Shown here piece after piece: positions 1-8,391 of a stretch of DNA of 64,000 bases (position 1 is its first letter; every line of letters starts with the position of its first letter). The stretch is taken from contig NZ_OCMY01000001.1 of NCBI RefSeq assembly GCF_900215435.1, forward strand, positions 3,534,001 to 3,598,000. Direction: 5' to 3'. Made by a program: the position numbers and the translations under genes. Source of the stretch: Candidatus Pantoea floridensis. Its GTDB lineage: Bacteria > Pseudomonadota > Gammaproteobacteria > Enterobacterales > Enterobacteriaceae. A model generated the notes under the pieces. That model had not been told where the DNA came from. It did not search any database and saw only the letters and a program-made list of their open reading frames with translations.

Positions 1-447
1 GCGCAGATGAACGATCTGCTGTTGCCACGGCTTGAGCTGTGCCCAGCGTTGCGGTGAAAGATAATAGGTTTCAGGATCTTCGTCGGGATCGGTCAGCGTG
101 TGATTGCGGTGATGCGCCAAATGCGAATCACGATACAAACCATAGGGATACCACACCGCCAGCGGCAGCGTACCGAAGAGCTGGTTGAGGCGCGGCAAAC
201 GCGTCGGATGACCGTGAATCAGCTCGTGCTGCAGCGAAAGATACCAGGTGGTAAAGAGGATCAGCAGCAGCGTGCTGAGGGCTAACCCCAGCGTTTGCCA
301 GTAGATGACGCAGGCAAACCAGCCGCCATAAACGACCACCATTAATAGCCACGTCGGCAGCTCGCTGCGCCACAGCCAGCTGCGTGCCAGTTGATGTACC
401 ACCTCGCGCTGTTGCGCATTGAGATAAGCCGCTGTCCCTTTACTCAT
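1..447 (-). CDS. Fatty acid desaturase family protein (C-terminal part outside window)
   Basis: The 149 visible residues read from an ATG at 447 down to base 1 without a stop, so the gene continues to the left of the window. A hydrophobic N-terminal segment (about residues 33-70) is followed by the histidine boxes HELIHGH and HLAHHRNH, the diiron ligands of membrane fatty acid desaturases and hydroxylases. Such enzymes introduce double bonds or hydroxyls into membrane lipid acyl chains, but the substrate cannot be told from this fragment. The third histidine box is not visible. Its promoter must lie in the gap before the divergent monooxygenase gene. Confidence 0.85.
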   Translation of the reverse strand, partial: MSKGTAAYLNAQQREVVHQLARSWLWRSELPTWLLMVVVYGGWFACVIYWQTLGLALSTLLLILFTTWYLSLQHELIHGHPTRLPRLNQLFGTLPLAVWYPYGLYRDSHLAHHRNHTLTDPDEDPETYYLSPQRWAQLKPWQQQIVHLR

Positions 448-651
448 GAAGAAATTGCACCTGCCAAACGGGAATATGACAGCGAAGATGATTGATCTGC
501 GTGACGATCACAAAGAATCTCTTTTTCTTAGTTATGCAAAAAAGTTGATGATGCGCGCGAAATCTATTGGCTATCAGTCACCTCGTCTGTGGCGTAACCT
601 TGCTGTATCGAAAACGCTCGGGCCAATGCGGCCCACGGGGAGAATTTCAAC

Positions 652-1674
652 ATGAAAAAAATTGGCTTTTTATCTTTCGGTCACTGGACCCCATCACCAC
701 AATCGGCCACCCGCTCCGCGCAGGATGTGCTGCTGCAATCGATTGATCTCGCAGTTGCTGCTGAAGAGTTAGGCGCGGATGGCGCTTATTTCCGCGTGCA
801 TCATTTTGCGCGTCAGCTTAGCTCACCGTTTCCGCTGCTGGCGGCGGTGGGGGCGCGGACTAAAAAAATCGAGATTGGTACCGGCGTGATCGATATGCGC
901 TACGAAAATCCGCTCTATATGGCGGAAGATGCCGGTGCGGCGGATCTGATCTCCAACGGTCGTCTGCAGCTGGGGCTGAGCCGTGGTTCACCGGAGCAGG
1001 TGATTGAAGGGTATCGCTACTTTGGATTTAATCCGCAGAACGGTGAGAGCGATGCTGATATGGGGCGTCGTCACACTGAAGCGCTGCTGGAAGTGCTGCG
1101 CGGTGAAGGTTTTGCCAAGCCCAATCCACAGCCGATGTTCCCGAACCCGCCGGGCCTGCTGCGTCTTGAGCCCTTCTCAGCCGGTTTACGTGAGCGCATC
1201 TGGTGGGGATCCGGATCCAATGCCACGTCGATTTGGGCGGCACAGCAGGGCATGAACCTGCAAAGCTCCACCCTAAAAGATGATGAAACCGGCGAACCTT
1301 TCCACGTGCAGCAGGCGAAACAGATTCGTGCCTATCGCGCAGCCTGGGAAGCCGCCGGACATCAACGCACGCCGCGCGTTTCGGTAAGCCGCAGTATTTT
1401 CGCACTGACCAACGACACCGACCGCGCCTACTTTGGCCGCAGCGGACAGGATCAGGATTCGGTTGGTTTCCTCGATGAGAAAACCCGTGCGATCTTCGGG
1501 CGCAGCTACGCCGCCGAGCCGGATAAGCTGATCCAACAGCTGGCGCAGGATGAAGGGATTGCCGAAGCCGATACGCTGCTGCTCACCATCCCGAACCAGC
1601 TGGGCGTGGATTACTGTGCGCACGTAATTGAAAGCATCCTCACCCACGTCGCACCCGAGTTGGGCTGGCGTTAA
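652..1674 (+). CDS. Luciferase-like (LLM class) flavin-dependent monooxygenase
   Basis: The 340-residue protein has the bacterial luciferase-like TIM-barrel pattern: the strand MKKIGFLSFG, an early LGADGAYFRVHHF segment, the TKKIEIGTGV strand and the SNGRLQLGLSRGSP loop that usually contacts FMN phosphate. Members of this family use reduced flavin and oxygen to oxidise small organic or sulfur compounds; the substrate here is unknown. The start has a GGGGAGA ribosome site eight bases upstream. It stands alone, divergent from the desaturase gene and closed by REP-like palindromes and a strong terminator. Confidence 0.85.
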   Translation: MKKIGFLSFGHWTPSPQSATRSAQDVLLQSIDLAVAAEELGADGAYFRVHHFARQLSSPFPLLAAVGARTKKIEIGTGVIDMRYENPLYMAEDAGAADLISNGRLQLGLSRGSPEQVIEGYRYFGFNPQNGESDADMGRRHTEALLEVLRGEGFAKPNPQPMFPNPPGLLRLEPFSAGLRERIWWGSGSNATSIWAAQQGMNLQSSTLKDDETGEPFHVQQAKQIRAYRAAWEAAGHQRTPRVSVSRSIFALTNDTDRAYFGRSGQDQDSVGFLDEKTRAIFGRSYAAEPDKLIQQLAQDEGIAEADTLLLTIPNQLGVDYCAHVIESILTHVAPELGWR

Positions 1675-1680
1675 GTCTCC

Positions 1681-1749
1681 AGGTGCGCAGCAGTGCGCAC
1701 CTGACCTGAAACTGCGCGGTCTTTAGTAGGGGCGCCATTCATGGCGACC
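1681..1749. repeat. Pair of REP-like palindromes
   Basis: Two short palindromes lie directly after the monooxygenase gene. The first (1681-1702) has perfect 9-base arms AGGTGCGCA and TGCGCACCT around a 4-base loop. The second (1726-1749) reads GTAGGGGCGCCAT followed by ATGGCGACC. Variants of both recur throughout the window, so they are best read as dispersed extragenic palindromic elements. Confidence 0.7.
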
Positions 1750-1797
1750 GATTCACGCTTAACTGACGAGCATTACGCCATTCATAGCGATCCATAA

Positions 1798-1850
1798 AAT
1801 AACCCCAATAACTCCAAACCTTGCAATGCGGAGTTATTGGGGTTATTTTT
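1798..1850 (+). terminator. Strong rho-independent terminator
   Basis: A perfect 18-base inverted repeat (1798-1815 with 1830-1847) around a 14-base loop ends in a run of T. It closes the monooxygenase transcript and insulates hicAB downstream. The T-flanked stem could also work on the opposite strand. Confidence 0.85.
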
Positions 1851-1879
1851 ATGTTTTCAGGATGCAGTAAGGCAAGTGC

Positions 1880-2068
1880 ATGGATAGCAGATCATTAATG
1901 GCTGAGATTAAGGCCGATGGTTGGGAACTGATACGCATTAACGGTAGCCATCACCATTTCGTCCATCCCGTAAAAAAAGGATTGGTGACGATACCGCACC
2001 CAAAAAAGGATTTGCCGATAAAAACGGTGAAAAGTATCAGGAAACAAGCCGGACTGATTGTCCATTAA
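1880..2068 (+). CDS. hicA: HicA-type mRNA interferase toxin
   Basis: The 62-residue protein has the HicA double-stranded RNA-binding fold signature: SRSLMAEIKADGWELIRINGS, the catalytic SHHHF histidine segment, and the VTIPHPKKDLPIKTVKSI tail. HicA toxins cut mRNA and are neutralised by HicB, whose gene follows 16 bases later. Length and order (toxin first) are typical. Part of the upstream region is the terminator hairpin at 1798-1850. Confidence 0.92.
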   Translation: MDSRSLMAEIKADGWELIRINGSHHHFVHPVKKGLVTIPHPKKDLPIKTVKSIRKQAGLIVH

Positions 2069-2084
2069 ATTGAAAGAGGTAAAT

Positions 2085-2495
2085 ATGTTTTATCCTATTG
2101 CGATTGAAGCTGGCGATCAATCGACAGCATTTGGCGTTACCGTACCGGATTTGCCGGGCTGTTTCTCGGCCGGTGATACCTTAGAAGAAGCAGTGAAAAA
2201 CGCCAAAGAGGCGATTATCGGTCATTTAGAGTTGATGGTAGAACTCGAGCAGGATATTCCGGCGGTTTCCGATCTTAAAACGCTGATGAAAGATGCGGAA
2301 TATGCCGGTTATGTTTGGGTGCTGATTGATGTGGATGTCACGCGGATTCTTGGTGGGTCTGAGAAAATCAACGTTACCTTACCGAAGTTGCTGATTGATC
2401 GTATTGACCGTTGCGTAGCGACACACCCCGAATTCAAAACCCGTTCAGGTTTTCTGGCGCAGGTGGCGCTGGAACGTATTGCGAAAACCCGCTGA
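2085..2495 (+). CDS. hicB: HicB-type antitoxin
   Basis: HicB antitoxin of 136 residues. The N-terminal half is the partial RNase H-like HicB fold (GVTVPDLPGCFSAGDTLEEA, then KEAIIGHLELM). The C-terminal half (INVTLPKLLIDRIDRCV to QVALERI) looks like a ribbon-helix-helix DNA-binding domain, so it probably autoregulates the operon. I chose ATG 2085 over a frame start at 2058 because GAAAGAGG sits at 2072-2079 with good spacing and the protein then begins MFYPIAIEAG, as in the family. Confidence 0.92.
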   Translation: MFYPIAIEAGDQSTAFGVTVPDLPGCFSAGDTLEEAVKNAKEAIIGHLELMVELEQDIPAVSDLKTLMKDAEYAGYVWVLIDVDVTRILGGSEKINVTLPKLLIDRIDRCVATHPEFKTRSGFLAQVALERIAKTR

Positions 2496-2501
2496 TTAAC
2501 C

Positions 2502-2521
2502 GGTGCGCAGCAATGCGCACC
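2502..2521. repeat. REP-like palindrome
   Basis: GGTGCGCA and TGCGCACC arms around a 4-base loop lie between the convergent hicB and glycosyltransferase genes. It matches the element at 1681-1702 and may also act as a weak bidirectional terminator, although no long T run follows. Confidence 0.65.
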
Positions 2522-2528
2522 TTATTTA

Positions 2529-3356
2529 TCAATCCGCACTCAGCTCCCACCACAGCTTATCCAGCGCGTAATAACGGTCGCGCTCAGCTGCGGGCTGGTT
2601 CAAATCGCGCTTCCACGGTTTGGCCAGAATGAAATGCAGGTTCTTCACATCCTCTTCGCGCCACATCGCACTGTGCTGGAACGGTAACGTTTTTAGCGCG
2701 TTGTAAATATACGGCAGCGGCAGCCAGCGATTCTCGAACACTTCATTGAGTAAATCCTGCTCGGAGAACGGATAACGGCGCAGATCGCTAATCGCCGCCA
2801 CTTTCTCTTGTAACCACTTAAACACCGACAAATCAGGTTTTAGCACCAGGAAACCGCCGTTCAAATAGCGATCCAACGTGGCGGGAGCCGCCTCGCCGCG
2901 ATCCTGCCAGGTGTAATGACAATTCTCCGGCTGCCAGCTGGCCGGATAGCTGGCGATGTTATTTGGATTGCAGCGACAGGCGTGACATGCCGCCAACGCA
3001 TGTTTGCCGAGATCGAGCGTAAACAGCTCGTCCATATTGCGCAGCACCAGCATATCGGCATCCAGAAACACCACGCGTTCGCAGTCGACCAGCTCCCACG
3101 CGCGCAGCTTGCTCCATACTTCACCAAACTGCGCGGAAGCGTAATGCTGCTCTAGCTCGGCATTCGGCATCAGTGGCTTCACCGGATGGATCACGCAGCC
3201 CAGCGCCTGCAGCGCTTCGCGCGTTTCCAGATCGATAGCGTCTGTCACCATCACAATCAGCGGCCAGCGCGTTTCGCTGCGTTTCAGCGAACGGTGTAGC
3301 GCTTTCACACCAATAAAATAGTCAGGCTGCGTTAACAGCGTTACCCATGCAAACAT
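2529..3356 (-). CDS. Glycosyltransferase family 8 (glycogenin-like) protein
   Basis: The 275-residue protein starts MFAWVTLLTQPDYFIGVKAL, the usual beginning of glycogenin-like GT8 enzymes. It carries the metal and sugar-nucleotide binding DxD motif in VVFLDADMLVLRN (near residue 100), the YLNGGFLVLKP acceptor-site segment and a late HFILAKPWKRD histidine/lysine motif. These are retaining transferases that use UDP-sugars or similar donors; the acceptor is unknown. It has no signal peptide or membrane segment. It lies just downstream of the sugar-lactone oxidase gene on the same strand (18-base gap), so the two may be co-transcribed. Confidence 0.85.
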   Translation of the reverse strand: MFAWVTLLTQPDYFIGVKALHRSLKRSETRWPLIVMVTDAIDLETREALQALGCVIHPVKPLMPNAELEQHYASAQFGEVWSKLRAWELVDCERVVFLDADMLVLRNMDELFTLDLGKHALAACHACRCNPNNIASYPASWQPENCHYTWQDRGEAAPATLDRYLNGGFLVLKPDLSVFKWLQEKVAAISDLRRYPFSEQDLLNEVFENRWLPLPYIYNALKTLPFQHSAMWREEDVKNLHFILAKPWKRDLNQPAAERDRYYALDKLWWELSAD

Positions 3357-3374
3357 GGCTTCTCCCCTTCAAAC

Positions 3375-4757
3375 TTAATCAAACAAAGCAGTGACATAGT
3401 CATTGCTAAAACGGCGTTGCGGATCGAGCTGGTTACGCACTTCGTGGAAGGCGTCCCATTGCGGATAGATATCGCGCCACTGGTAGCGCTGCGGATCGTA
3501 ATATTTGCCCCAGTGCGGACGTCCACCTTCTGCCGCTAATAGCTTCTCCACTTCAGTAAGAAAGTGCAGGCCATCTTCCGACAGTGAGCCATCGTCGGCG
3601 TAATACACCACAAAGCCGAAGAAGCAGGTCGCGTGCTGATACGCCGGGCTGAGCCAGGCTTCAGACGCGCCAGTACAACGCAGGATAATTGGATAGTGCA
3701 TATGCGGATGGTTCTCGGCATACCACGCTTTGATCTTGCTGATAATCTGCGGCGTTTTCTCCAGCGGCACGCCGATCTCAACGTTGATTTGCGGCACCGC
3801 AATGCCGCGGCAAAATAGCTGATAGATATCGCCGCTGATGTCGGTGAAATCGCGGAAGCGCGTCACGGTGCGGAACTGCTTGCCGCCTTTGCCGTGAATC
3901 TGCGTATCGCGATGCATCTGTGCCAGCGTCTGATCGATGGTCTCATTCAGGCTGCTGTCGGTATCATCGCCGTGCTCAATCACTTCACGCTGATTGGCGT
4001 ACCAGGCTTGTGACTCCGCTTCACTGGCTTCATGCGCGTTCCACACATGCATCAGGTTGTCATCGACAAACCACCAGGCTTTGCTCATCTCATACTGCTG
4101 ATTCCACGCCACCAAATCCTGCTCCAGCGTATCGGCGGAGACGGCAAACTTGTGGCAGGTAAACAGGCGGAAAGGACGCGTGCGCAGCGTCACCGCGGTC
4201 ACAATACCCAGCGTGCCGAGCGACACCTGCGCCGCAGCGAAATCGGGCTCGCCGCGTACCAATTCACGCACGCTGCCGTCGGCCAGCACCATGCGAATGC
4301 GCAACGCTTCATCGGCCAGCGAGCTTTGTGCCAGGCCCTGGCCGTGCGTGCCGGTTGCCATAGCCCCGGCCAGCGTTTGAACCGCAATTACGCCCGGCGA
4401 GGAGGCCAGCATGCGATCCATCTCGGTAAGCTGGCTGTAAACCTGCTCCAGCGGCGTGCCGGCGGCAAAGGTCACGCTATCAGCATCATGCGCAATTACG
4501 CCGTTAAAGGCGCTGAGATCCAGTAGCAGATCCTGCTCATGCACCCCCAGCATGCGGCCCGGTGACAGGCGGCTGCCGAGCACGCGTACTTTGCCGTTGG
4601 CGGCGCGCAGCAGCTGTTGGAGCTCCGCCTCATTTTGCGGCTGCTGTAACTGATTGCGCTGACCAACCACCGTGTTCTGCGCCCAGTTCCACAGTGCGCT
4701 GTCCTGGTCGGTATTGTGCGTATGGCGTAAGGGATAAAGGTGGGGGTCTTTGTTCAC
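3375..4757 (-). CDS. FAD-binding oxidoreductase, D-arabinono-1,4-lactone oxidase family
   Basis: The 460-residue protein joins an N-terminal PCMH-type FAD domain (VRVLGSRLSPGRM, the VTFAAGTPLEQVYSQL strand and GAMATGTHGQG, which contacts the flavin) to an ALO-type C-terminal domain ending HWGKYYDPQRY and LDPQRRFSNDY. This is the family of D-arabinono-lactone and L-gulono-lactone oxidases, which oxidise sugar lactones at the expense of oxygen or another acceptor. The exact substrate is not shown by the sequence. It is likely in one transcript with the downstream GT8 gene. Confidence 0.85.
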   Translation of the reverse strand: MNKDPHLYPLRHTHNTDQDSALWNWAQNTVVGQRNQLQQPQNEAELQQLLRAANGKVRVLGSRLSPGRMLGVHEQDLLLDLSAFNGVIAHDADSVTFAAGTPLEQVYSQLTEMDRMLASSPGVIAVQTLAGAMATGTHGQGLAQSSLADEALRIRMVLADGSVRELVRGEPDFAAAQVSLGTLGIVTAVTLRTRPFRLFTCHKFAVSADTLEQDLVAWNQQYEMSKAWWFVDDNLMHVWNAHEASEAESQAWYANQREVIEHGDDTDSSLNETIDQTLAQMHRDTQIHGKGGKQFRTVTRFRDFTDISGDIYQLFCRGIAVPQINVEIGVPLEKTPQIISKIKAWYAENHPHMHYPIILRCTGASEAWLSPAYQHATCFFGFVVYYADDGSLSEDGLHFLTEVEKLLAAEGGRPHWGKYYDPQRYQWRDIYPQWDAFHEVRNQLDPQRRFSNDYVTALFD

Positions 4758-4831
4758 TACGGCGTTCCTTAGTCTGAGGTCTGTGACGGTCCCAAGAGTT
4801 TAAGCGTAGACCATAACAGCGAAGCCGCAGA

Positions 4832-5473
4832 CTACGGGGCTTTGCGCACATATCGTAGCGTGGCGGTGACCGCTAACTGCCGATTACGGCGGATGCTGTC
4901 CTCCTCACTATCGTTCGGGGTGAACAGCGTATGAAAGGTGTAGCGATTGGAGACGTGGTGCACACAAATACTGCTCAGCAGACGATGCACATCAACGGTG
5001 TCGAGCTCATCGATAAACAGCCCTTGCCGTTGGCCGCGCGTCAGGATGTCATCAAGCAGATCAAGCGCGCTTTTATTCAACGCTTTGATGCGTTCAGACT
5101 GAATGATGTAGCGCCCGCGCAGCAGGTTTTCAGTACATACCAGCCGCATAAAGTCAGGATGTGAGACGTGATAATCAAAGCTAGCCTCCACCAGTTTGGT
5201 CATTGCCAGCTCAGGCTCCATTTCGGCAAGATTCAGCCCGGTTTCATGCTGACGTATTGCCTGGTATACCTGTTCAAGTACTTCAATATAGAGCTGCTCT
5301 TTGTTGCCGAAGTGATAGACCACCATGCGTTTGGTGGTTTGCGCATGATCTGCAATCTGCTCCAGACGCGCGCCCTGCATGCCGAACTCCGCGAACATTT
5401 TCAGGGCACCGGCAAGGATGCGTTTCTTAAGCCCTTCAGGGTCATTTTTCCGTTTCGTTGTAGTGTCCGACAT
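4832..5473 (-). CDS. TetR family transcriptional regulator
   Basis: A 213-residue TetR protein. The helix-turn-helix is in the N-terminal 60 residues (ILAGALKMFAEFGMQGARLE, then AQTTKRMVVYHFGNKEQLY). The rest is an all-helical ligand-binding domain. The frame stays open upstream to 5635, but the ATG at 5473 puts the DNA-binding domain at the normal distance from the N terminus, and the added 54 residues have no family resemblance. It is divergent from the MetQ-type importer operon, whose promoter region carries two small palindromes (5568-5580, 5629-5643). It is therefore the likely local regulator, responding to a compound handled by that operon. Confidence 0.88.
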   Translation of the reverse strand: MSDTTTKRKNDPEGLKKRILAGALKMFAEFGMQGARLEQIADHAQTTKRMVVYHFGNKEQLYIEVLEQVYQAIRQHETGLNLAEMEPELAMTKLVEASFDYHVSHPDFMRLVCTENLLRGRYIIQSERIKALNKSALDLLDDILTRGQRQGLFIDELDTVDVHRLLSSICVHHVSNRYTFHTLFTPNDSEEDSIRRNRQLAVTATLRYVRKAP

Positions 5474-5567
5474 AGCGCTCAATAACAGGTTTTTCAAAAG
5501 GGGGATGGTAACACAGCCATTTTCTCGCTTGTGACGAGGTGAGCGGCGTGCAGCTTTATGCTTTTCA

Positions 5568-5643
5568 GGAATAGCATTCCCGAATAAATCATAATGCAGG
5601 AATAAGCAACTGCGTATACTGCGGTCATCTGTCATTACGACAG
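5568..5643. promoter_or_regulatory. Divergent promoter region with two candidate TetR operators
   Basis: Between the TetR gene and the MetQ-type gene are two perfect short palindromes: GGAATAGCATTCC at 5568-5580 and CTGTCATTACGACAG at 5629-5643. A TATACT hexamer at 5615-5620 lies between them as a possible -10. No MetJ-type AGACGTCT boxes are visible, unlike the housekeeping metNIQ promoter. Assigning these sites to the TetR protein is inference from position. Confidence 0.35.
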
Positions 5644-5685
5644 CTTATTTTGACTCGCGCAATTATAACGATTGGGAAATATTTT

Positions 5686-6513
5686 ATGCACACACGTCTG
5701 GCATCCGTTAAAAATAAATTCTTGTTATCCGCTGGCGCGCTGCTGCTGGCCAGCGCGGCGCTATCGCCGTTGTCTCTGGCCCACGCTGCCGACAAAACCT
5801 CGATTAAAGTCGGCATTATCAGCGGCGAAGATGAAGATGTTTGGCGCGAAGTGATCAAACAGGCGGCAGCCAAAGGTCTGACGGTGAAAACCGTGATTTT
5901 CAACGATTACAACCAGCCGAACGAAGCACTGCAAAATGGCGAAGTGGATGCCAACGCCTTCCAGCATCAGCCGTTCCTCAATAACCAGATCAAGGTGAAT
6001 CATTACGACATCGTGCGCGTGGGTGATACCGCGGTGTGGCCGATTGGTCTCTACTCGAAGAAAGTAAAAAAGGCGGCAGAGTTGAAAGAGGGCGCGGTGA
6101 TTGGCGTGCCAAACGATCCCTCTAACGAAGCGCGCGGTCTGGTGCTGCTGGAGCAGCAGGGGCTCATCAAGCTGAAGCCAGGCGTGGGTATTGCGGCCAC
6201 CACCGCCGATATCACCGCGAACCCGCATCATCTGCAAATCAAAGAGCTGGATTCCGGCATCATTGGCCGTTCCGTTCCTGACCTCGACGCTGCGGTAGTG
6301 AACACCGATTGGGCGCTGAAGAGTGGCCTGACAACCGCCGATCGCATTGCCCAGGAGCCGGTAAAAGATAACCCGTACAACAACTTCATCGCGGTGAAGA
6401 AAGAGAACGTGAGCGCACCGTGGGTGAAAACGCTGGTGGCTTCCTATCAGAACGACGCCGTGAAGACCGTGTTTGACAAAGTCTACAAGGGTACGGGCGA
6501 AACGGCCTGGTAA
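5686..6513 (+). CDS. MetQ/NlpA family ABC transporter substrate-binding protein
   Basis: A 275-residue exported binding protein. The signal peptide (about residues 1-34) ends ...PLSLAHA-ADK; there is no lipobox cysteine, so it should be a soluble periplasmic protein rather than a lipoprotein like E. coli MetQ. The mature part shows IKVGIISGEDEDVWREV, DANAFQHQPFL, GVPNDPSNEARGLVLLEQQG and the ANPHHLQIKELD segment of the family. ATG 5686 is preferred over an upstream frame start at 5650 because it begins the signal peptide properly. It is the first gene of a putative importer-plus-catabolism operon; the absence of MetJ boxes argues for a substrate other than methionine. Confidence 0.88.
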   Translation: MHTRLASVKNKFLLSAGALLLASAALSPLSLAHAADKTSIKVGIISGEDEDVWREVIKQAAAKGLTVKTVIFNDYNQPNEALQNGEVDANAFQHQPFLNNQIKVNHYDIVRVGDTAVWPIGLYSKKVKKAAELKEGAVIGVPNDPSNEARGLVLLEQQGLIKLKPGVGIAATTADITANPHHLQIKELDSGIIGRSVPDLDAAVVNTDWALKSGLTTADRIAQEPVKDNPYNNFIAVKKENVSAPWVKTLVASYQNDAVKTVFDKVYKGTGETAW

Positions 6514-6525
6514 GGAACGAAAAAG

Positions 6526-7656
6526 ATGACGTTATTCTCTGGAGCCGAAACCCCCTTCAGCACGTTGCAACGCGGCGTGGTCGACAGCGCGCATGACGAA
6601 GCGCAGGTAACGTTTCGCGACAGCGGCAGCGTAGTGCGCTTGCAGGGAGTATCACGTCGCTTCGGGCAAACCCGGGCGCTGCACGCTATCTCGCTAACAG
6701 TGCAGAAAGGCGAAATTCTTGGCCTGATTGGGCGCAGCGGTGCCGGTAAATCGACGCTGATTCGCTGTCTTAACGGGCTGGAACAACCTGATGAAGGCGT
6801 TATTGAAATTGAAGGCCGGAACATCACCGGCCTGTCAGAAAAGCAGCTGCAAACGGTGCGCAGCCGCGTTGGCATGGTGTTTCAGCACTTCAATTTGCTT
6901 TCGGCCAAAACCGTGGCGCAGAACGTGGCGCTGCCGCTGAAAATCGCCGGCATGGATAAAGCGCAGCGCCAGCAGCGCGTGACGGAACTGCTGGATCTGG
7001 TGGGATTAGCGGACAAAGCGCAAAGCTATCCGGCGGCGTTATCCGGTGGTCAGAAACAGCGCGTCGGCATTGCGCGCGCGCTGGCGGCGAGTCCGGCGCT
7101 GCTGCTGTGTGATGAAGCCACTTCCGCGCTCGATCCGGAAACCACGCGCTCGATTCTGGCGCTGCTCAAATCGCTTAATCAAAAACTCGGCATCACCATT
7201 TTGCTGATCACCCATGAGATGGAGGTGATCAAATCCGTGGCGCATCGCGTGGCAGTCATCAATGCCGGAGAAATTATCGAACAAGGTCCGGTGTGGCAGG
7301 TGTTTGCCCATCAGCAATCGGATCTGACCCGCATGCTGCTGCGGGGATTGCTGCCACAGCTGCCAGAAAACCTGGCCGCACGCATTAGCGATCAGAAGCA
7401 GGGCGACGCCATCTACAGCGTGCATTTTGCCGGTGACGATGCGCAGGGCGATCTGTTAACCCGCTTTGCGGCCGCGCTGCCAGGTAAATTCCGCCTGCTG
7501 CAGGGCGGTGTTGATCACATCCAGCATTACGCGGTAGTGCGTTTCTTTATTGCGCTCCCGGCGGCAAACGCGGCCGATGAGCAGCAGATTCTCAGCTGGC
7601 TGCATGCGCAGCAGGCACACGTGGAGTTGGTGGGTTATGTCGCCAGTCATGATTGA
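6526..7656 (+). CDS. MetN-type ABC transporter ATP-binding protein
   Basis: A 376-residue ATPase of the methionine-uptake subfamily. Walker A (GRSGAGKST), signature LSGGQKQRVGIARAL, Walker B (LLLCDEATSALD) and the switch histidine in ITHEMEV are intact. A C-terminal regulatory domain of about 100 residues resembles the NIL domain that senses substrate in MetN. An N-terminal extension of about 35 residues precedes the first beta strand (VRLQGVSRRFGQ); translation could start later, but no better start is evident. It lies 12 bases after the binding protein and overlaps the permease gene. Confidence 0.9.
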   Translation: MTLFSGAETPFSTLQRGVVDSAHDEAQVTFRDSGSVVRLQGVSRRFGQTRALHAISLTVQKGEILGLIGRSGAGKSTLIRCLNGLEQPDEGVIEIEGRNITGLSEKQLQTVRSRVGMVFQHFNLLSAKTVAQNVALPLKIAGMDKAQRQQRVTELLDLVGLADKAQSYPAALSGGQKQRVGIARALAASPALLLCDEATSALDPETTRSILALLKSLNQKLGITILLITHEMEVIKSVAHRVAVINAGEIIEQGPVWQVFAHQQSDLTRMLLRGLLPQLPENLAARISDQKQGDAIYSVHFAGDDAQGDLLTRFAAALPGKFRLLQGGVDHIQHYAVVRFFIALPAANAADEQQILSWLHAQQAHVELVGYVASHD

Positions 7657-8296
7657 TCTTTTGCTGAATGCGCTGGGTGAGACGGTATTAATGACCGCGA
7701 TCTCTGGCCTGTTTTCACTGGTGGCAGGTTTGCCGCTCGGCTTGATTCTGGTGATGACCAGCCCGGGCGGGATTGCCGAACATCGCGGCGTTAATCGCGT
7801 GCTGGGGCTCATCATCAACGGCTTCCGCTCGCTGCCGTTCATTATTCTGCTGGTGGCACTGATTCCCTTCACGCGCTTCCTGGTCGGCACGTCGCTCGGC
7901 ACCTGGGCGGCGATTGTGCCGCTTTCGATTACCGCGACGCCTTACTTCGCGCGCGTCGCCGAAGTTTCCTTGCGCGATGTCGATCGCGGGCTGATCGATG
8001 CGGTGCGCGCCATGGGCGCCAGCAAGCTGCGCATTGTCTGGGACGTGCTGATCCCAGAAGCGCTGCCCGGCATTCTTTCGGGTTTTGTGGTGACGCTGGT
8101 GGCACTGATTGGCGCTTCGGCGATGGCCGGTGCGATTGGCGCGGGCGGATTGGGGGATTTGGCAATTCGTTACGGTTATCAGCGTTTTGAAACCTCGGTG
8201 ATGATTGCGGTGATCGCGGTACTGATTGTGCTGGTCTGCGGCATTCAGTGGGTCGGTGACCGATTGGTGCAGCGTATTGATAAGCGTCATGCCTAA
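7637..8296 (+). CDS. MetI-type ABC transporter permease
   Basis: A 219-residue inner-membrane permease with about five hydrophobic segments and the EAA loop (DAVRAMGASKLRIVWDVLIPEALPGI) that docks onto the ATPase. The open frame extends upstream inside metN, but the ATG at 7637 (20-base overlap) gives the family's usual length and N terminus (MSPVMIDLLLNALGETVLM). A second ATG at 7649 is equally possible. With the two preceding genes it forms a complete importer. Confidence 0.88.
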   Translation: MSPVMIDLLLNALGETVLMTAISGLFSLVAGLPLGLILVMTSPGGIAEHRGVNRVLGLIINGFRSLPFIILLVALIPFTRFLVGTSLGTWAAIVPLSITATPYFARVAEVSLRDVDRGLIDAVRAMGASKLRIVWDVLIPEALPGILSGFVVTLVALIGASAMAGAIGAGGLGDLAIRYGYQRFETSVMIAVIAVLIVLVCGIQWVGDRLVQRIDKRHA

Positions 8297-8298
8297 TC

Positions 8299-8366
8299 GG
8301 TGGCCATGAATGGCCACCCTACGAAGGCCGGTGCAAATTTTTGTAGGGGCGCCATTTATGGCGACC
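8299..8366. repeat. BIME-like pair of inverted palindromes
   Basis: GGTGGCCAT and ATGGCCACC (8299-8318) followed by CCTAC face GTAGGGGCGCCAT and ATGGCGACC (8343-8366). The two units point at each other, as in bacterial interspersed mosaic elements. They sit inside the putative operon between the permease and M20 genes, where such elements can shield or trim upstream mRNA. Confidence 0.6.
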
Positions 8367-8391
8367 GCCGCATAGCAAAAGGAGAGTATCT

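Noticed and set aside
446..655. 69-residue open frame between the desaturase and monooxygenase genes
   Set aside because: It overlaps the start of the desaturase gene and the RBS of the monooxygenase gene, has no good ribosome site and resembles no family.
5474..5685. MetJ boxes for the MetQ-type operon
   Set aside because: No AGACGTCT-like tandem repeats are present.
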